Positions 18,502-27,767 are shown, counted from the first letter of the stretch. The stretch is 64,000 nucleotides of DNA from Neobacillus sp. CF12 (GCF_030348765.1 NZ_JAUCEU010000007.1:4499501-4563500), one strand, 5' to 3'. Translations and numbers: made by a program. Notes: a model not told the origin generated them from the letters alone.

Positions 18502-19881
18502 ATGTATTCGTTATTACCTGTAATTATAGACTATGAGTTGCAACAGAAGCTAGAAGAAGGTTGTGAAATTGGTAACTTAAGAAAGCAATTTGATGAATGG
18601 CTTTTATCTAAGGGTTGCAGTAAAAGAGAAGTCTTCTTTGCACTCCTTGAAAAAGAATTTGAATATAACAAAGAGGATGAAAAAAAACTGGAACCAATTT
18701 ATAAACAGCTATTACAATTGACAAATCAAGAAGATTTAGAAAATCATCCTGAGGAATTAAGACATATACTACCTCCTTCGTTAGGAGTCTCTATAGATCC
18801 TCTAATAGACCTATCAAAGGAAGACCTGTTTGATAAAATTTATGGAGGATGGTTAGGACGCAGTGCGGGGTGTACACTTGGAAAACCGGTTGAACTTTGG
18901 CCTTATGAAAAGGTTTGTTCCTATCTTAAGCTAACAGATTCCTTTCCTCTTAACGATTATATTCCTGCCCTAGAACCAATGCCTGAGGGCTATATATTTA
19001 AAGGAGATTCTGAAACAGCTTTAAAAAATCGAGTAGACGGTACTCCTCGTGATGATGATATGGATTATCCCATTTTAAATCTTCAGGTACTTGATAAAGC
19101 TGGTTCCGCTTTTACAACAGAAGATGTTGCTCAAATGTGGCTGCAAACTATGCCGTATAATCTAGTTTATACAGCAGAACGCGTTGCCTATAGAAATTTT
19201 ATAATGGGAAAAATACCCCCGGATACTGCTAATTATCGTAATCCATATAGAGAATGGATTGGTGCGCAAATAAGGGCTGATCTTTGGGGATGGGTAAATC
19301 CAGGAAATCCCCAAGCTGCGGCTGAAATGGCATACCGCGATGCAAAGCTATCACACACCAGTAATGGACTGTATGGTGAATTATGGGTATCGGCCATGAT
19401 TTCTGTAGCTTTTGTCAGGAACAATGTAGAGGAAATCATTAAACAGGGGTTATCGTTTATCCCTCCTTCATCACGTTTAGCCCAAATGATTAACCAAGTT
19501 ATTCAGTGGTCCCACCAATATGAAAACTGGGAAGATTGCTTCGAAAAAATTAAGGAAAACTATGGGAACTACAATGCGGTTCACACAATAAATAATGCTG
19601 CGATAGTAACAATGGCCCTACTATATAGCAAAGGCGACTTCCATCAAGGTATAACAATAGCAGTTATGGCAGGGTGGGATACGGATTGTAATGGTGCTAC
19701 AGTGGGTTCTATTCTTGGAGTAATGAATGGAGCTTCTAAATTACCTAAGCATTGGATTTCTCCTTTAAATGATTCCATTACAACATTAGTGGGTATGGAC
19801 CATGTCATTAAAATATCTACCCTCGCAGAACGGACTATGTTTCATGCTCTTAATCATTCTAATGGATTGAAGAGACAATGA
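18502..19881 (+). CDS. ADP-ribosylglycohydrolase-fold protein
   Basis: A 459-residue protein. An N-terminal helical extension (about 1-105) precedes the all-alpha ADP-ribosylglycohydrolase domain starting at YGGWLGRSAGCTLGKP. Metal-binding acidic clusters are visible as DDD at 184-186 and GWDTDCN at 391-397. Family members hydrolyse N- or O-glycosidic bonds to ADP-ribose using two Mg ions. This one sits in a sugar-import operon and has DDDMD in place of TDDT, so it probably acts on a small imported glycoside. It overlaps the next gene by 4 nt (ATGA). Confidence 0.85.
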   Translation: MYSLLPVIIDYELQQKLEEGCEIGNLRKQFDEWLLSKGCSKREVFFALLEKEFEYNKEDEKKLEPIYKQLLQLTNQEDLENHPEELRHILPPSLGVSIDPLIDLSKEDLFDKIYGGWLGRSAGCTLGKPVELWPYEKVCSYLKLTDSFPLNDYIPALEPMPEGYIFKGDSETALKNRVDGTPRDDDMDYPILNLQVLDKAGSAFTTEDVAQMWLQTMPYNLVYTAERVAYRNFIMGKIPPDTANYRNPYREWIGAQIRADLWGWVNPGNPQAAAEMAYRDAKLSHTSNGLYGELWVSAMISVAFVRNNVEEIIKQGLSFIPPSSRLAQMINQVIQWSHQYENWEDCFEKIKENYGNYNAVHTINNAAIVTMALLYSKGDFHQGITIAVMAGWDTDCNGATVGSILGVMNGASKLPKHWISPLNDSITTLVGMDHVIKISTLAERTMFHALNHSNGLKRQ

Positions 19882-20894
19882 AGGCAGCCGTATTAACGAA
19901 AAAAAAGGTGATGGAAATTAAGGAACTTCCCATTCCTGCTCCATTAGAAAATGAAGTAATCATAAATGTTAAAGCCTGCGGAATTTGTGGTACTGATCAG
20001 CATATTTATCATGGGCAACCTGGGTCTGCACCGGTAGAATATCCAATCGTGTTAGGTCACGAATTATCTGGTGAGATTGTAAGGCTCGGCGAAAAGGTAA
20101 CTAAGTTTAAATTAGGTGACCGTGTCTCGATAGACCCGAATATATATTGCGGTGAATGTGAGTATTGTCGTAAGAATCGTCAACATCTTTGTGAAAATCT
20201 CCAGGCTATTGGGGTTACTCGAGATGGGGGAATGGGAGAGTTCTGTGCTGTCCCTTATAGAAATTGTTATATTATTCCAGATGGGGTTTCTTTTGAAGAA
20301 GGGGCAATGATTGAACCGCTTGGCTGTGTATTACATGGGTTTTCTCAAATAAAAATTTGGCCAGGTGCATCTGTATTAATAGTGGGAGGCGGGTATATCG
20401 GGTTAATGATGTTGCAAATGGCAAAAATCTACGGGGCATTTCCAATTGTTGTAAGTGAACCTGATAAAACAAAACATCAACTCGCAATCCAATTAGGCGG
20501 AGATCAAGTAATCACCCCAGAAGAACTCTCTCAAAATCCAATCGGCTTCGATATCGTTATTGAATGTGTAGGTAGAAAAGAAAGTATGGAACAGGCTGTA
20601 AAAATGGCGAAAAAAGGCGGCAATATTTTATTGTTTGGTGTATCAAAACCGGATATGAAAATTGAAATAAGTCCATTTGATATTTTTTCGAAAGAGTTAA
20701 CCATAAAAGGTTCTTTTATCAATCCACATACACATGAACAAGCAATCTCATTAGTGCAACAGGGAAAGATACAAATTAAACCTTTGTTAAGTCATCACTT
20801 CAGGTTGGAAGATTTGCCAACCATAATGAATGATTATCGAAAGATGAATGTAAAGAAGGGAATCATTCGATATTCGGAAAAAGTTTTTAATTGA
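19878..20894 (+). CDS. zinc-dependent MDR dehydrogenase (sorbitol/threonine dehydrogenase-like)
   Basis: A 338-residue NAD(P)-dependent polyol or sugar dehydrogenase. It has catalytic zinc ligands in CGICGTDQHIYHG and GHELSGE, the structural zinc site CGECEYCRKNRQHLC, and a Rossmann segment VLIVGGGYIGLMMLQMAK. It is translationally coupled to the preceding gene. In this operon it probably oxidises a hydroxyl of the imported sugar or its product; the substrate is not readable from sequence. Confidence 0.88.
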   Translation: MKAAVLTKKKVMEIKELPIPAPLENEVIINVKACGICGTDQHIYHGQPGSAPVEYPIVLGHELSGEIVRLGEKVTKFKLGDRVSIDPNIYCGECEYCRKNRQHLCENLQAIGVTRDGGMGEFCAVPYRNCYIIPDGVSFEEGAMIEPLGCVLHGFSQIKIWPGASVLIVGGGYIGLMMLQMAKIYGAFPIVVSEPDKTKHQLAIQLGGDQVITPEELSQNPIGFDIVIECVGRKESMEQAVKMAKKGGNILLFGVSKPDMKIEISPFDIFSKELTIKGSFINPHTHEQAISLVQQGKIQIKPLLSHHFRLEDLPTIMNDYRKMNVKKGIIRYSEKVFN

Positions 20895-20983
20895 CAATGA
20901 ATCTTGTAAACCTTTTCAGATTAATTAAAAAAGTGAAATAAGCATTTATAAAGGTTGAACGAATTTTGAGAGGAAATAGATAA

Positions 20984-21829
20984 TTGCATCCAATAATAGA
21001 TTATCTTTTGGAAAGTGCAGAACTCACAATAGTAGAATTTAATATTCATGAAAGAAATGAAATGAAGACTTTTAACCGTACCCTTCCCAGTTATGTCATG
21101 TCCTATATAAAGAAAGGGGAGGCAAAGCTAAAAATTAGAGATGAAGTATATCATTTAGCACCTGGGACCGTCGTCATCATTCCTCCCCATATAGAGCATG
21201 ACCATTACAAAGAAACAAATGATGAAACCATATTTTTATGGTGCCATTTCACTTACGAAATAGGGAGTGCTTTAGATGTATTGAAAATATTTAACCTCCC
21301 AATCACTTTTAAACTACAAAACCCTGAAATATTTGAGCGGGTTTTTGTAGATTTTGTGGAAATTACAGATTCTCAAGATTTTTTGATTAAAACCATCTTA
21401 AAAAAAGCGAAATCCTATGAAATTCTTTATTTGTTGCTGGAAAACATTATGAGATCTCAGGAAAAAGTCTTTGAACAGGATCATTCGAAGGGATTCATCT
21501 CTATACTAACTCAAATTGTAAAGAATCCCGAAAAGGAAGTTTCATTAAAAGAATTATCAAATCAGTTTCATCTGCACCCAACCTATATAAGTAATCGCTT
21601 TAAAGAACTATTTGGGAAATCTCCTATTCAAATACAGCGGGAACTAAAAATTGACCGTGCGAAAAAATTATTAAGGTCAACAGAGATGACAGTAACTGAA
21701 ATCGCACAAGAGGTTGGTTACATGGTAGTCCCGGGTTTTACTCGATTATTTAAGAGTTATGTGGGTATATCACCTACCCAATATAGAAATATGAATACAA
21801 AATGGAACAGCAATATTCCAGAGGGGTAA
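20984..21829 (+). CDS. AraC-family transcriptional regulator
   Basis: A 281-residue regulator with an N-terminal cupin sugar-sensing domain (about 15-140; APGTVVIIPPHIEHDHY) and a C-terminal AraC double HTH (about 180-275; LSNQFHLHPTYISNRFKELF, then VTEIAQEVGY). It starts with TTG after GAGAGGAAAT. It lies inside the second sugar operon and probably controls it. Its N-terminal 45 residues are duplicated as the remnant at 15133-15267 in front of that operon. Confidence 0.88.
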   Translation: MHPIIDYLLESAELTIVEFNIHERNEMKTFNRTLPSYVMSYIKKGEAKLKIRDEVYHLAPGTVVIIPPHIEHDHYKETNDETIFLWCHFTYEIGSALDVLKIFNLPITFKLQNPEIFERVFVDFVEITDSQDFLIKTILKKAKSYEILYLLLENIMRSQEKVFEQDHSKGFISILTQIVKNPEKEVSLKELSNQFHLHPTYISNRFKELFGKSPIQIQRELKIDRAKKLLRSTEMTVTEIAQEVGYMVVPGFTRLFKSYVGISPTQYRNMNTKWNSNIPEG

Positions 21830-21888
21830 CCCATTTTTATAAAACTAGTAAAGTAAAAAGAAAATATCTCTATTTGAGGAGAATCAAT

Positions 21889-22944
21889 ATGATAAAACAA
21901 TTAGTCGCGGTGGCACCGCATAAGGCAGCTATTTTGGAATGCGAGGATCGTCCTATAAAAGCAAATGAAGTGAGGGTTCAGGTAGAGTTCGCTTCACCGA
22001 AGCACGGTTCGGAGCTGGCGGGTTTTAGAGGAGAAAGTCCCCATATGGATGAATATTATGATGAATCTTGGCACACCTTTTTGCCACGGCCCGAAACCGA
22101 TAAAAAGGGCGTTAATTTTGGGAATTGGAATCTTGGAAACCAATGGGTAGGCAAGATCACTGAATCAGGATCTGATGTTGTCGATTACAAGGTTGGAGAC
22201 AGGGTTTGCGGATATGGTGGAATTAGAGAAATCCATATTGTGAACGCAGTAAATAATTTTTATCTATTTAAAATGCCAGAAGAGATGTCCTGGAAAAGTG
22301 CTGTATGTTTTGATCCAGCCCAGTTTGCATTGGGAGGAATCAGAGATGCCCATGTTAGGGCAGGAGATCGGGTTGCTATTATAGGTTTGGGTGCTATTGG
22401 ACAGTTGGCAGCCCAGATGGCCAAATTAGCAGGAGCTAGCTATGTGGCAGTTGTTGACCCGATTGAAAAACGCCGTCAAGTTGCATTACATACTGGCGCC
22501 GATGAAGCCTTTGATCCCCTCAATCAAGATGTAGGCTTGGAATTAAAGAAAGCAACCAATAAATTAGGTGTCGATGTTGTTATCGAAACAAGTGCGAATG
22601 AATTTGCCCTCCAGCAGTCGTTAAGGGGATTGGCATACGGTGGTACTATCGCATATGTTGGCTGGGCTCGTCCTTTCAAAGGCGGTTTGGATCTTGGCAG
22701 AGAAGCCCATTTTAATAATGCCAAAATTGTATTCTCCAGAGCATGTAGTGAGCCCAATCCGGATTACCCCCGTTGGAGCTGGAGACGTATTGAAGAAACC
22801 TGCTGGAAAATGCTGTCGGAAGGAATGCTAAATTGTGAAGGTATTGTAGATCCGGTGGTTCCTTTTGAAGAATCTGCATCAGGATATGAAAGAAATGTAG
22901 ATTTGTTCCCAGATCAAAGCGTAAAGCTGGGAGTTAAGCTTTAA
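21889..22944 (+). CDS. MDR dehydrogenase lacking the structural zinc site
   Basis: A 351-residue alcohol-dehydrogenase-like oxidoreductase. The ATG at 21889 follows TTGAGGAGAAT; an upstream extension to 21802 overlaps the AraC gene and was rejected. The Rossmann part is intact (VAIIGLGAIGQLAAQMAKLAG). The four-cysteine structural loop is missing, and the catalytic Cys and GHE motif are replaced (SPKHGSELAG), so zinc use is doubtful. It probably acts with the isomerase genes that follow at 22961 and 25074 on the same substrate. Confidence 0.82.
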   Translation: MIKQLVAVAPHKAAILECEDRPIKANEVRVQVEFASPKHGSELAGFRGESPHMDEYYDESWHTFLPRPETDKKGVNFGNWNLGNQWVGKITESGSDVVDYKVGDRVCGYGGIREIHIVNAVNNFYLFKMPEEMSWKSAVCFDPAQFALGGIRDAHVRAGDRVAIIGLGAIGQLAAQMAKLAGASYVAVVDPIEKRRQVALHTGADEAFDPLNQDVGLELKKATNKLGVDVVIETSANEFALQQSLRGLAYGGTIAYVGWARPFKGGLDLGREAHFNNAKIVFSRACSEPNPDYPRWSWRRIEETCWKMLSEGMLNCEGIVDPVVPFEESASGYERNVDLFPDQSVKLGVKL

Positions 22945-22960
22945 TGAACAGGAGGAAAAA

Positions 22961-23776
22961 ATGGTGAAATTTGCCTTGCAGGATAAGTTAACAGGATTAA
23001 AAAATTATCAGGAGATTTTTGAGGTGGCTCTAAGCCTTGGCTTTGATGGGGTAGAAATTACCCATTTTGAAGGCCCTCTAACCAAAGAGACTTCACATTC
23101 AATTCTTCATGCTTCACATGCAACAGGAATTCAGGCAAGTGCAGTTTGCGGAGGCTATAACCATTGGATTGGGGATTTTGATGAAACGAATCGACTAGAA
23201 GCCGTCCAAGGCATCAAATCCTCATTGCAATATACCGCTGCGATTGGTGCGCAAGGTTTAATTGCCCCAGCGGCTTATGGAATGTTTTCAAGAAAATTGC
23301 CGCCTTTTCATCCTCCGAGAAGTGAGGAAGGGGATCGGAGAGCATTGCTGGATTCCTTATCAAGAATTGCAGAGGATGCTGAAAAATTCAATGTAAATGT
23401 ATTCCTAGAACCCTTGAACAGATACGAAGATCATATGTTAAATACCGTTTCCCAAGCTGTTTCCCTCGTGAAGGAAGTCGGTAGTGACAAGATAAAAGTA
23501 ATGGCAGACTTTTTTCACATGTCCATTGAGGAACCAAAAATAGAAGAGTCAATTGCTTTGTACCATCCTTTTATAGGTTATTACCATTTGGCAGACAGTA
23601 ACCGGCTGGAACCGGGAAAAGGTCATACGGATTTTGCCGAACCTCTTGCTCTTTTGAACAACATCAATTATAAAGGGTTTTTGTCTTATGAATGTGGTTT
23701 AAGTGGTGAAGCGCGAAAGTCATTGCTGGAATCTATCACATTCTTAAAAAACACACAAAAAATAGCCCAAGCTTAA
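22961..23776 (+). CDS. sugar phosphate isomerase/epimerase (TIM barrel)
   Basis: A 271-residue AP-endonuclease-2/xylose-isomerase-like barrel. Metal-binding residues appear in VFLEPLNRYEDH, VMADFFHMSIEE and LSYECGLSGEA, as in IolE/IolI and tagatose epimerases. The start follows CAGGAGGAAAAA, 16 nt behind the MDR gene. It likely epimerises or dehydrates a keto sugar produced by the neighbouring dehydrogenases. Confidence 0.85.
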   Translation: MVKFALQDKLTGLKNYQEIFEVALSLGFDGVEITHFEGPLTKETSHSILHASHATGIQASAVCGGYNHWIGDFDETNRLEAVQGIKSSLQYTAAIGAQGLIAPAAYGMFSRKLPPFHPPRSEEGDRRALLDSLSRIAEDAEKFNVNVFLEPLNRYEDHMLNTVSQAVSLVKEVGSDKIKVMADFFHMSIEEPKIEESIALYHPFIGYYHLADSNRLEPGKGHTDFAEPLALLNNINYKGFLSYECGLSGEARKSLLESITFLKNTQKIAQA

Positions 23777-23788
23777 GGGGGAGCATTT

Positions 23789-23911
23789 ATGAGGAAGAAA
23801 TTGTCTGTTCTATTGACCTTAACAGTTTTTCTATTAAGTCCCTTGATGACGGCTTGTTCTTCTATCATCAATGCCCCAATCAGTGGGAGAGATAAAAAAT
23901 GGAGAAAATAA
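23789..23911 (+). pseudogene. lipoprotein signal-peptide remnant (40 codons)
   Basis: An ATG after AAGGGGGAG opens 40 codons: a full lipoprotein signal peptide (RKKL, a hydrophobic core, lipobox MTAC, then SS) and only about 16 further residues. It ends 13 nt inside the Gfo/Idh gene. It looks like the 5' end of a deleted solute-binding-protein gene whose ribosome site was kept. It could alternatively be a genuine micro-lipoprotein. Its 3' end supplies the GGGAGAG site of the next gene. Confidence 0.55.
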
Positions 23912-25077
23912 AAGTTGGAATTATCGGAACAGGGTTTATTGGACCTACCCACATTGAGGCTATTAGAAGGCTTGGTTTTGTGGAAGTAGTAGGTTTGGCG
24001 GAAACAAGTATTGAAGTGGCGAAAAAAAAAGCAGCTGAGTTTGCCATTCCAAAAGCATTTGGTGATTATCGGGAAATGCTGAAAGACAGCGAGATCCAGG
24101 TTGTGCACAATTGTACGCCAAATCACGTACATTTTGTGATAAATAAGGAAATAATTTTGGCTGGCAAGCATGTCATTTCTGAGAAACCGTTGGCGATGAA
24201 TAGTCAGGAGTCAGTAGAATTGTTAGAACTGGCAGAGAAACATGGTATTGTCCATGGAGTAAATTTTAATTATAGACAGTATGCGACTGTCCAAAACCTA
24301 CAAGCAAAAATTGCAAACGGGGACCTTGGTAAGGTGAACCTTGTACATGGTAGCTATCTGCAGGATTGGTTATTGTATGAAACAGACTTTAACTGGCGTC
24401 TTGCCCCGGAAGTGGGTGGTAAATCCCGGGCAATTGCCGACATTGGTTCCCATTGGTGCGATACGGTCCAATTCGTAACCGGAAAGCGGATTGTGGAAGT
24501 TTTCGCCGATTTGGCAACCGTGGTTCCTGTCAGAAAGAAAGCCAAAAATGCTGCTGCTACTTTTAGTACACAGACTTCAAATGAACAAGAATTTGAAGAA
24601 GTTCAAATCCATACAGAAGATTATGCGTCCGTTCTAGTCAGGTTTGAAGATGGTGGAAGAGGAGTCTTTACCGTCTCCCAAGTTAGTGCTGGTCGGAAAA
24701 ATAGATTAAGCTTTGAAATTAATGGCAGCCAATGCTCTGTTTTCTGGAATCAGGAAGAACCTGAAAAATTATGGATTGGACATAGGGATCGAGCGAATGA
24801 AACTCTATTGGCGGATCCTTCCCTGTTTACCGTAGAAGCAAGGTCACAAATTCATCACCCCGGCGGACACAATGAGGGCTGGCCAGACGCATTAAAGAAT
24901 ATGATGCTCAATTTCTACTCTTTTATTCGCGATGGCAAGAGCCTGAAATCAGACAAGCCCAATTTTGCAACATTTAAAGACGGCCACAATTCCATGTGTA
25001 TCACAGATGCCATCTTGGAGAGTAATGAGCAGCAAAAATGGGTGAAGGTTCAGACTACAAAGGAGGTATTTGCATGA
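23899..25077 (+). CDS. Gfo/Idh/MocA-family oxidoreductase
   Basis: A 392-residue NAD(P)-dependent sugar dehydrogenase. The N-terminal Rossmann fold begins VGIIGTGFIGPTHIEAI. The catalytic EKP (Lys96 in HVISEKPLA) and a C-terminal alpha/beta substrate domain with IADIGSHWCD are present. Members oxidise inositols, glucosides and aminosugars, often giving 3-keto sugars. Its ATG lies inside the preceding remnant, and it overlaps the next gene by 4 nt, so all three are coupled. Confidence 0.9.
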   Translation: MEKIKVGIIGTGFIGPTHIEAIRRLGFVEVVGLAETSIEVAKKKAAEFAIPKAFGDYREMLKDSEIQVVHNCTPNHVHFVINKEIILAGKHVISEKPLAMNSQESVELLELAEKHGIVHGVNFNYRQYATVQNLQAKIANGDLGKVNLVHGSYLQDWLLYETDFNWRLAPEVGGKSRAIADIGSHWCDTVQFVTGKRIVEVFADLATVVPVRKKAKNAAATFSTQTSNEQEFEEVQIHTEDYASVLVRFEDGGRGVFTVSQVSAGRKNRLSFEINGSQCSVFWNQEEPEKLWIGHRDRANETLLADPSLFTVEARSQIHHPGGHNEGWPDALKNMMLNFYSFIRDGKSLKSDKPNFATFKDGHNSMCITDAILESNEQQKWVKVQTTKEVFA

Positions 25078-26045
25078 AGCTGGGAGTATTTACGGTTCTA
25101 TATCAGAATCTGCCTTTCGAAGTGATGCTGGATAAATTGGCGGACATGGGAGTTGAGGCAGTGGAATTGGGAACGGGGAATTATCCCGGCAACCAACACT
25201 GTAATCCGGATGAATTGCTTTCATCACCTGAAAAAATAAGGTCTTTCCTGAATGCAATCGAAAGCCGGGGGTTAATGATTAGCGGATTAAGTTGCCATGG
25301 AAATCCTTTGCATCCAGATAAAAAGGTTGCTAAAGACTCTCACGATGTATGGAGAAAAACCGTTTTATTGGCGGAACGTTTGAGTGTCCCTGTTGTAAAT
25401 GGCTTTTCCGGCTGTCCAGGTGATTATGAGGGAGCTAAGAATCCTAATTGGGTTACATGTTCATGGCCGAGAGAGTATGCAGATGTTCTTAACTGGCAAT
25501 GGAACGAGGTGGTCATTCCTTATTGGAAAGAGGAGGCGAAATTCGCCAAGCTGCATGGAATTAACCAAATTGCTCTTGAAATGCATCCCGGTTTCGTGGT
25601 TTATAATCCGGAAACCTTGCTGAAATTGAGGGAGCATGCTGGAGAAAACATTGGTGCAAACTTTGACCCAAGCCACTTGTTTTGGCAGGGAATTGACCCA
25701 GTTGAAGCAATTAAAATTCTTGGCCGTGAAAAAGCTATCTTCCACTTCCATGCAAAAGACACATATTTGGATCAGGCAAACATTAAAATAAACGGTGTTT
25801 TAGATACGAAACCATATGGCAATATCCTGGATCGCTCATGGTCATTCCGTTCAGTAGGATACGGGCATGATGAAAAAGTATGGAAGGATATGGTCAGTGC
25901 CCTTCGCACTGTAGGATATGATCATGTTCTCTCCATTGAACATGAAGATAAGCTTGCTTCTATCGATGAGGGTCTGAGTAAAGCGATTTTGGCTCTAAAG
26001 GACATCCTGTTTAAAGAGCAATTAACAGAGATGTGGTGGGCATAA
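25074..26045 (+). CDS. sugar phosphate isomerase/epimerase (TIM barrel)
   Basis: A 323-residue second AP-endonuclease-2-type barrel in this operon. Metal ligands are visible in ALEMHPGF, NFDPSHLFWQG, FHFHAKDT and LSIEHEDK. The start at 25074 follows AAAGGAGGT and overlaps the Gfo/Idh stop as ATGA. The Gfo/Idh plus isomerase pairing is common in inositol, keto-glycoside and unusual-sugar catabolism. A terminator follows at 26104. Confidence 0.88.
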   Translation: MKLGVFTVLYQNLPFEVMLDKLADMGVEAVELGTGNYPGNQHCNPDELLSSPEKIRSFLNAIESRGLMISGLSCHGNPLHPDKKVAKDSHDVWRKTVLLAERLSVPVVNGFSGCPGDYEGAKNPNWVTCSWPREYADVLNWQWNEVVIPYWKEEAKFAKLHGINQIALEMHPGFVVYNPETLLKLREHAGENIGANFDPSHLFWQGIDPVEAIKILGREKAIFHFHAKDTYLDQANIKINGVLDTKPYGNILDRSWSFRSVGYGHDEKVWKDMVSALRTVGYDHVLSIEHEDKLASIDEGLSKAILALKDILFKEQLTEMWWA

Positions 26046-26103
26046 AGTAAAGGTCTTAAATGAGCCCTAGGTTGGGAATAAAAAAAATAGAAAAGAAAAA
26101 AAG

Positions 26104-26142
26104 AAAGCAGTGAATTTCGTTATGAAATAGCACTGCTTTTGC
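26104..26142 (+). terminator. terminator of second sugar operon
   Basis: AAAGCAGTG (26104-26112) and CACTGCTTT (26131-26139) with a T-run. Confidence 0.7.
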
Positions 26143-26166
26143 ATTTATAAAAATGGAGGGGTTTTT

Positions 26167-26904
26167 ATGCCATTTTGTATGGCTCACAGAGGTTTTTCGA
26201 AGGTAGCACCAGAAAATACCTTGATCGCTTTTGAAAAGGCGTTGGAATTAGATTATGTTACTTCAATTGAATTGGATGTCCAACTATCCAAAGACGGAAT
26301 TCCAGTGATTATTCACGACTTTTCGTTAGAACGAACGACGAATGGTGGCGGGTTTGTTAAGGATAAAACGTTTCATGAATTAAGGGAATTGGACGCTGGC
26401 AGTTGGTTTTCAAATCAATATGCCGGAGAGAAAATACCGAGTTTGGAAGAGGTATTGAAATTATTGAGGAACAAAGACTGTTTTGTAAATATCGAATTAA
26501 AAACAGCTGGTGGCCGATACAAAGGGTATGAACATACTATTATTGACTTGGTTAAGAAATACGATTTAGAAAAAACAGTATGTTTGACCTCGTTCGACCA
26601 CGAAGTCATAAAAAATATTAAAAGCATAGAGACGGAGATTAGGACAGGTTTAATCATCGAGGGAAATCCTGTATTGTTAAGGGAACAATTGTTGGATTGC
26701 GGAGCGACTATTCTTTCAATTAACGTTAATTTCTTGACTATTGAATTAGTGGAAAGGTTGAAGAATGATCCTATTGATATAGTTACCTGGACAGTTAATG
26801 ATGCTGCAACGATGGAAAAAGTTATAGGAATTTCGAAGGATATATATATCTGCACAAATTTCCCTGACAGATATTTGGAAACAGTAACAAAAATGAATAA
26901 ATAA
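26167..26904 (+). CDS. glycerophosphodiester phosphodiesterase, cytoplasmic
   Basis: A 245-residue GDPD TIM barrel that hydrolyses glycerophosphodiesters to glycerol 3-phosphate and an alcohol. The catalytic set is visible: HRG (near residue 8) with APENT, ELDVQLSKDG, and HD in IIHDFSLERTT; NIELK follows. No signal peptide is present, so it is UgpQ-like and cytosolic. The start follows GGAGGGG. It is transcribed alone after the sugar-operon terminator. Confidence 0.9.
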   Translation: MPFCMAHRGFSKVAPENTLIAFEKALELDYVTSIELDVQLSKDGIPVIIHDFSLERTTNGGGFVKDKTFHELRELDAGSWFSNQYAGEKIPSLEEVLKLLRNKDCFVNIELKTAGGRYKGYEHTIIDLVKKYDLEKTVCLTSFDHEVIKNIKSIETEIRTGLIIEGNPVLLREQLLDCGATILSINVNFLTIELVERLKNDPIDIVTWTVNDAATMEKVIGISKDIYICTNFPDRYLETVTKMNK

Positions 26905-26985
26905 TTGGGCAATCCCATTAATTTATAAAAGTAATGTTACTGACTCAAAAAGAAGGCCCCGATAAAATGAAATAAGGTGAAGTAA

Positions 26986-27723
26986 ATGGATTTTTTAGAT
27001 AACTATTTTAACCCAAACGATCTCCTGTTTGTGAAGCGCCTGGGGTTATCTGCCCTGCTTGGATGCATGATTGGCTGGGAAAGAGAATACTCAAATAAAA
27101 CAGCAGGGTTAAAAACACATCTGTTGGTATCATTGGGAAGCTGTTTGTTGATGCTCCTGTCTATTTATGGATTTTTGGAATGGATAAACCATCCAAATGT
27201 CCGTTATGATCCATCACGTTTAGCTGCACAAGTTATAAATGGTATCGGTTTTTTGGCAGCAGGTTCTATATTGGTGAGACCAAATTTAGTTGTGTCTGGG
27301 CTAACTACTTCGGCTTCTCTTTGGGTAGCAATGGGAATTGGATTGGCAGTTGGTTCCGGAAATTATTTCATGGCCATTGCAACTACAACACTCGTACTTC
27401 TGGTATTAACCATTATCCCGCGTATTGAGGAGCGGCTTATAAGAAGATCAAGATGGGATATAGATCTCCTTGTAGAGGATAAACCAGGTGTGCTTGGAAA
27501 AATTACATCATTCTTAGGCGGACACAATATCAATATTTTAAAAATAAATACATCTATCTTAAAAGACTCAGATTATCAAGTTTGTATAAAAATAAAGGTG
27601 AAAACAAGAAAAGGATTAGATGATGTCCTAATTGGAGTTCAGAGGATTGAGGGAGTCATTGAGGTATCAAATAACATGGTTGATATGGGAAGGCGTAGTC
27701 ATCTTAAGGCATCAAATCTATGA
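26986..27723 (+). CDS. MgtC/SapB family membrane protein with ACT-like domain
   Basis: A 245-residue protein. The N-terminal MgtC domain has about four or five helices (GLSALLGCMIGWEREYSNK, then GLKTHLLVSLGS, and VINGIGFLAAGSI). The C-terminal ACT-like domain starts at DIDLLVEDKPGVLGKI. MgtC proteins are linked to growth at low magnesium and to ATP-synthase modulation in pathogens; the role in Bacilli is not settled. The start follows AAGGTGAAG. Confidence 0.85.
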   Translation: MDFLDNYFNPNDLLFVKRLGLSALLGCMIGWEREYSNKTAGLKTHLLVSLGSCLLMLLSIYGFLEWINHPNVRYDPSRLAAQVINGIGFLAAGSILVRPNLVVSGLTTSASLWVAMGIGLAVGSGNYFMAIATTTLVLLVLTIIPRIEERLIRRSRWDIDLLVEDKPGVLGKITSFLGGHNINILKINTSILKDSDYQVCIKIKVKTRKGLDDVLIGVQRIEGVIEVSNNMVDMGRRSHLKASNL

Positions 27724-27767
27724 ATATAATGTTTACCAATAAGGATCATAATGCTTGTCCCATTTAA

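Noticed and set aside
26415..26918. Minus-strand frame of 167 codons opposite the GDPD gene
   Set aside because: It lies wholly over a conserved enzyme; no recognisable domain.
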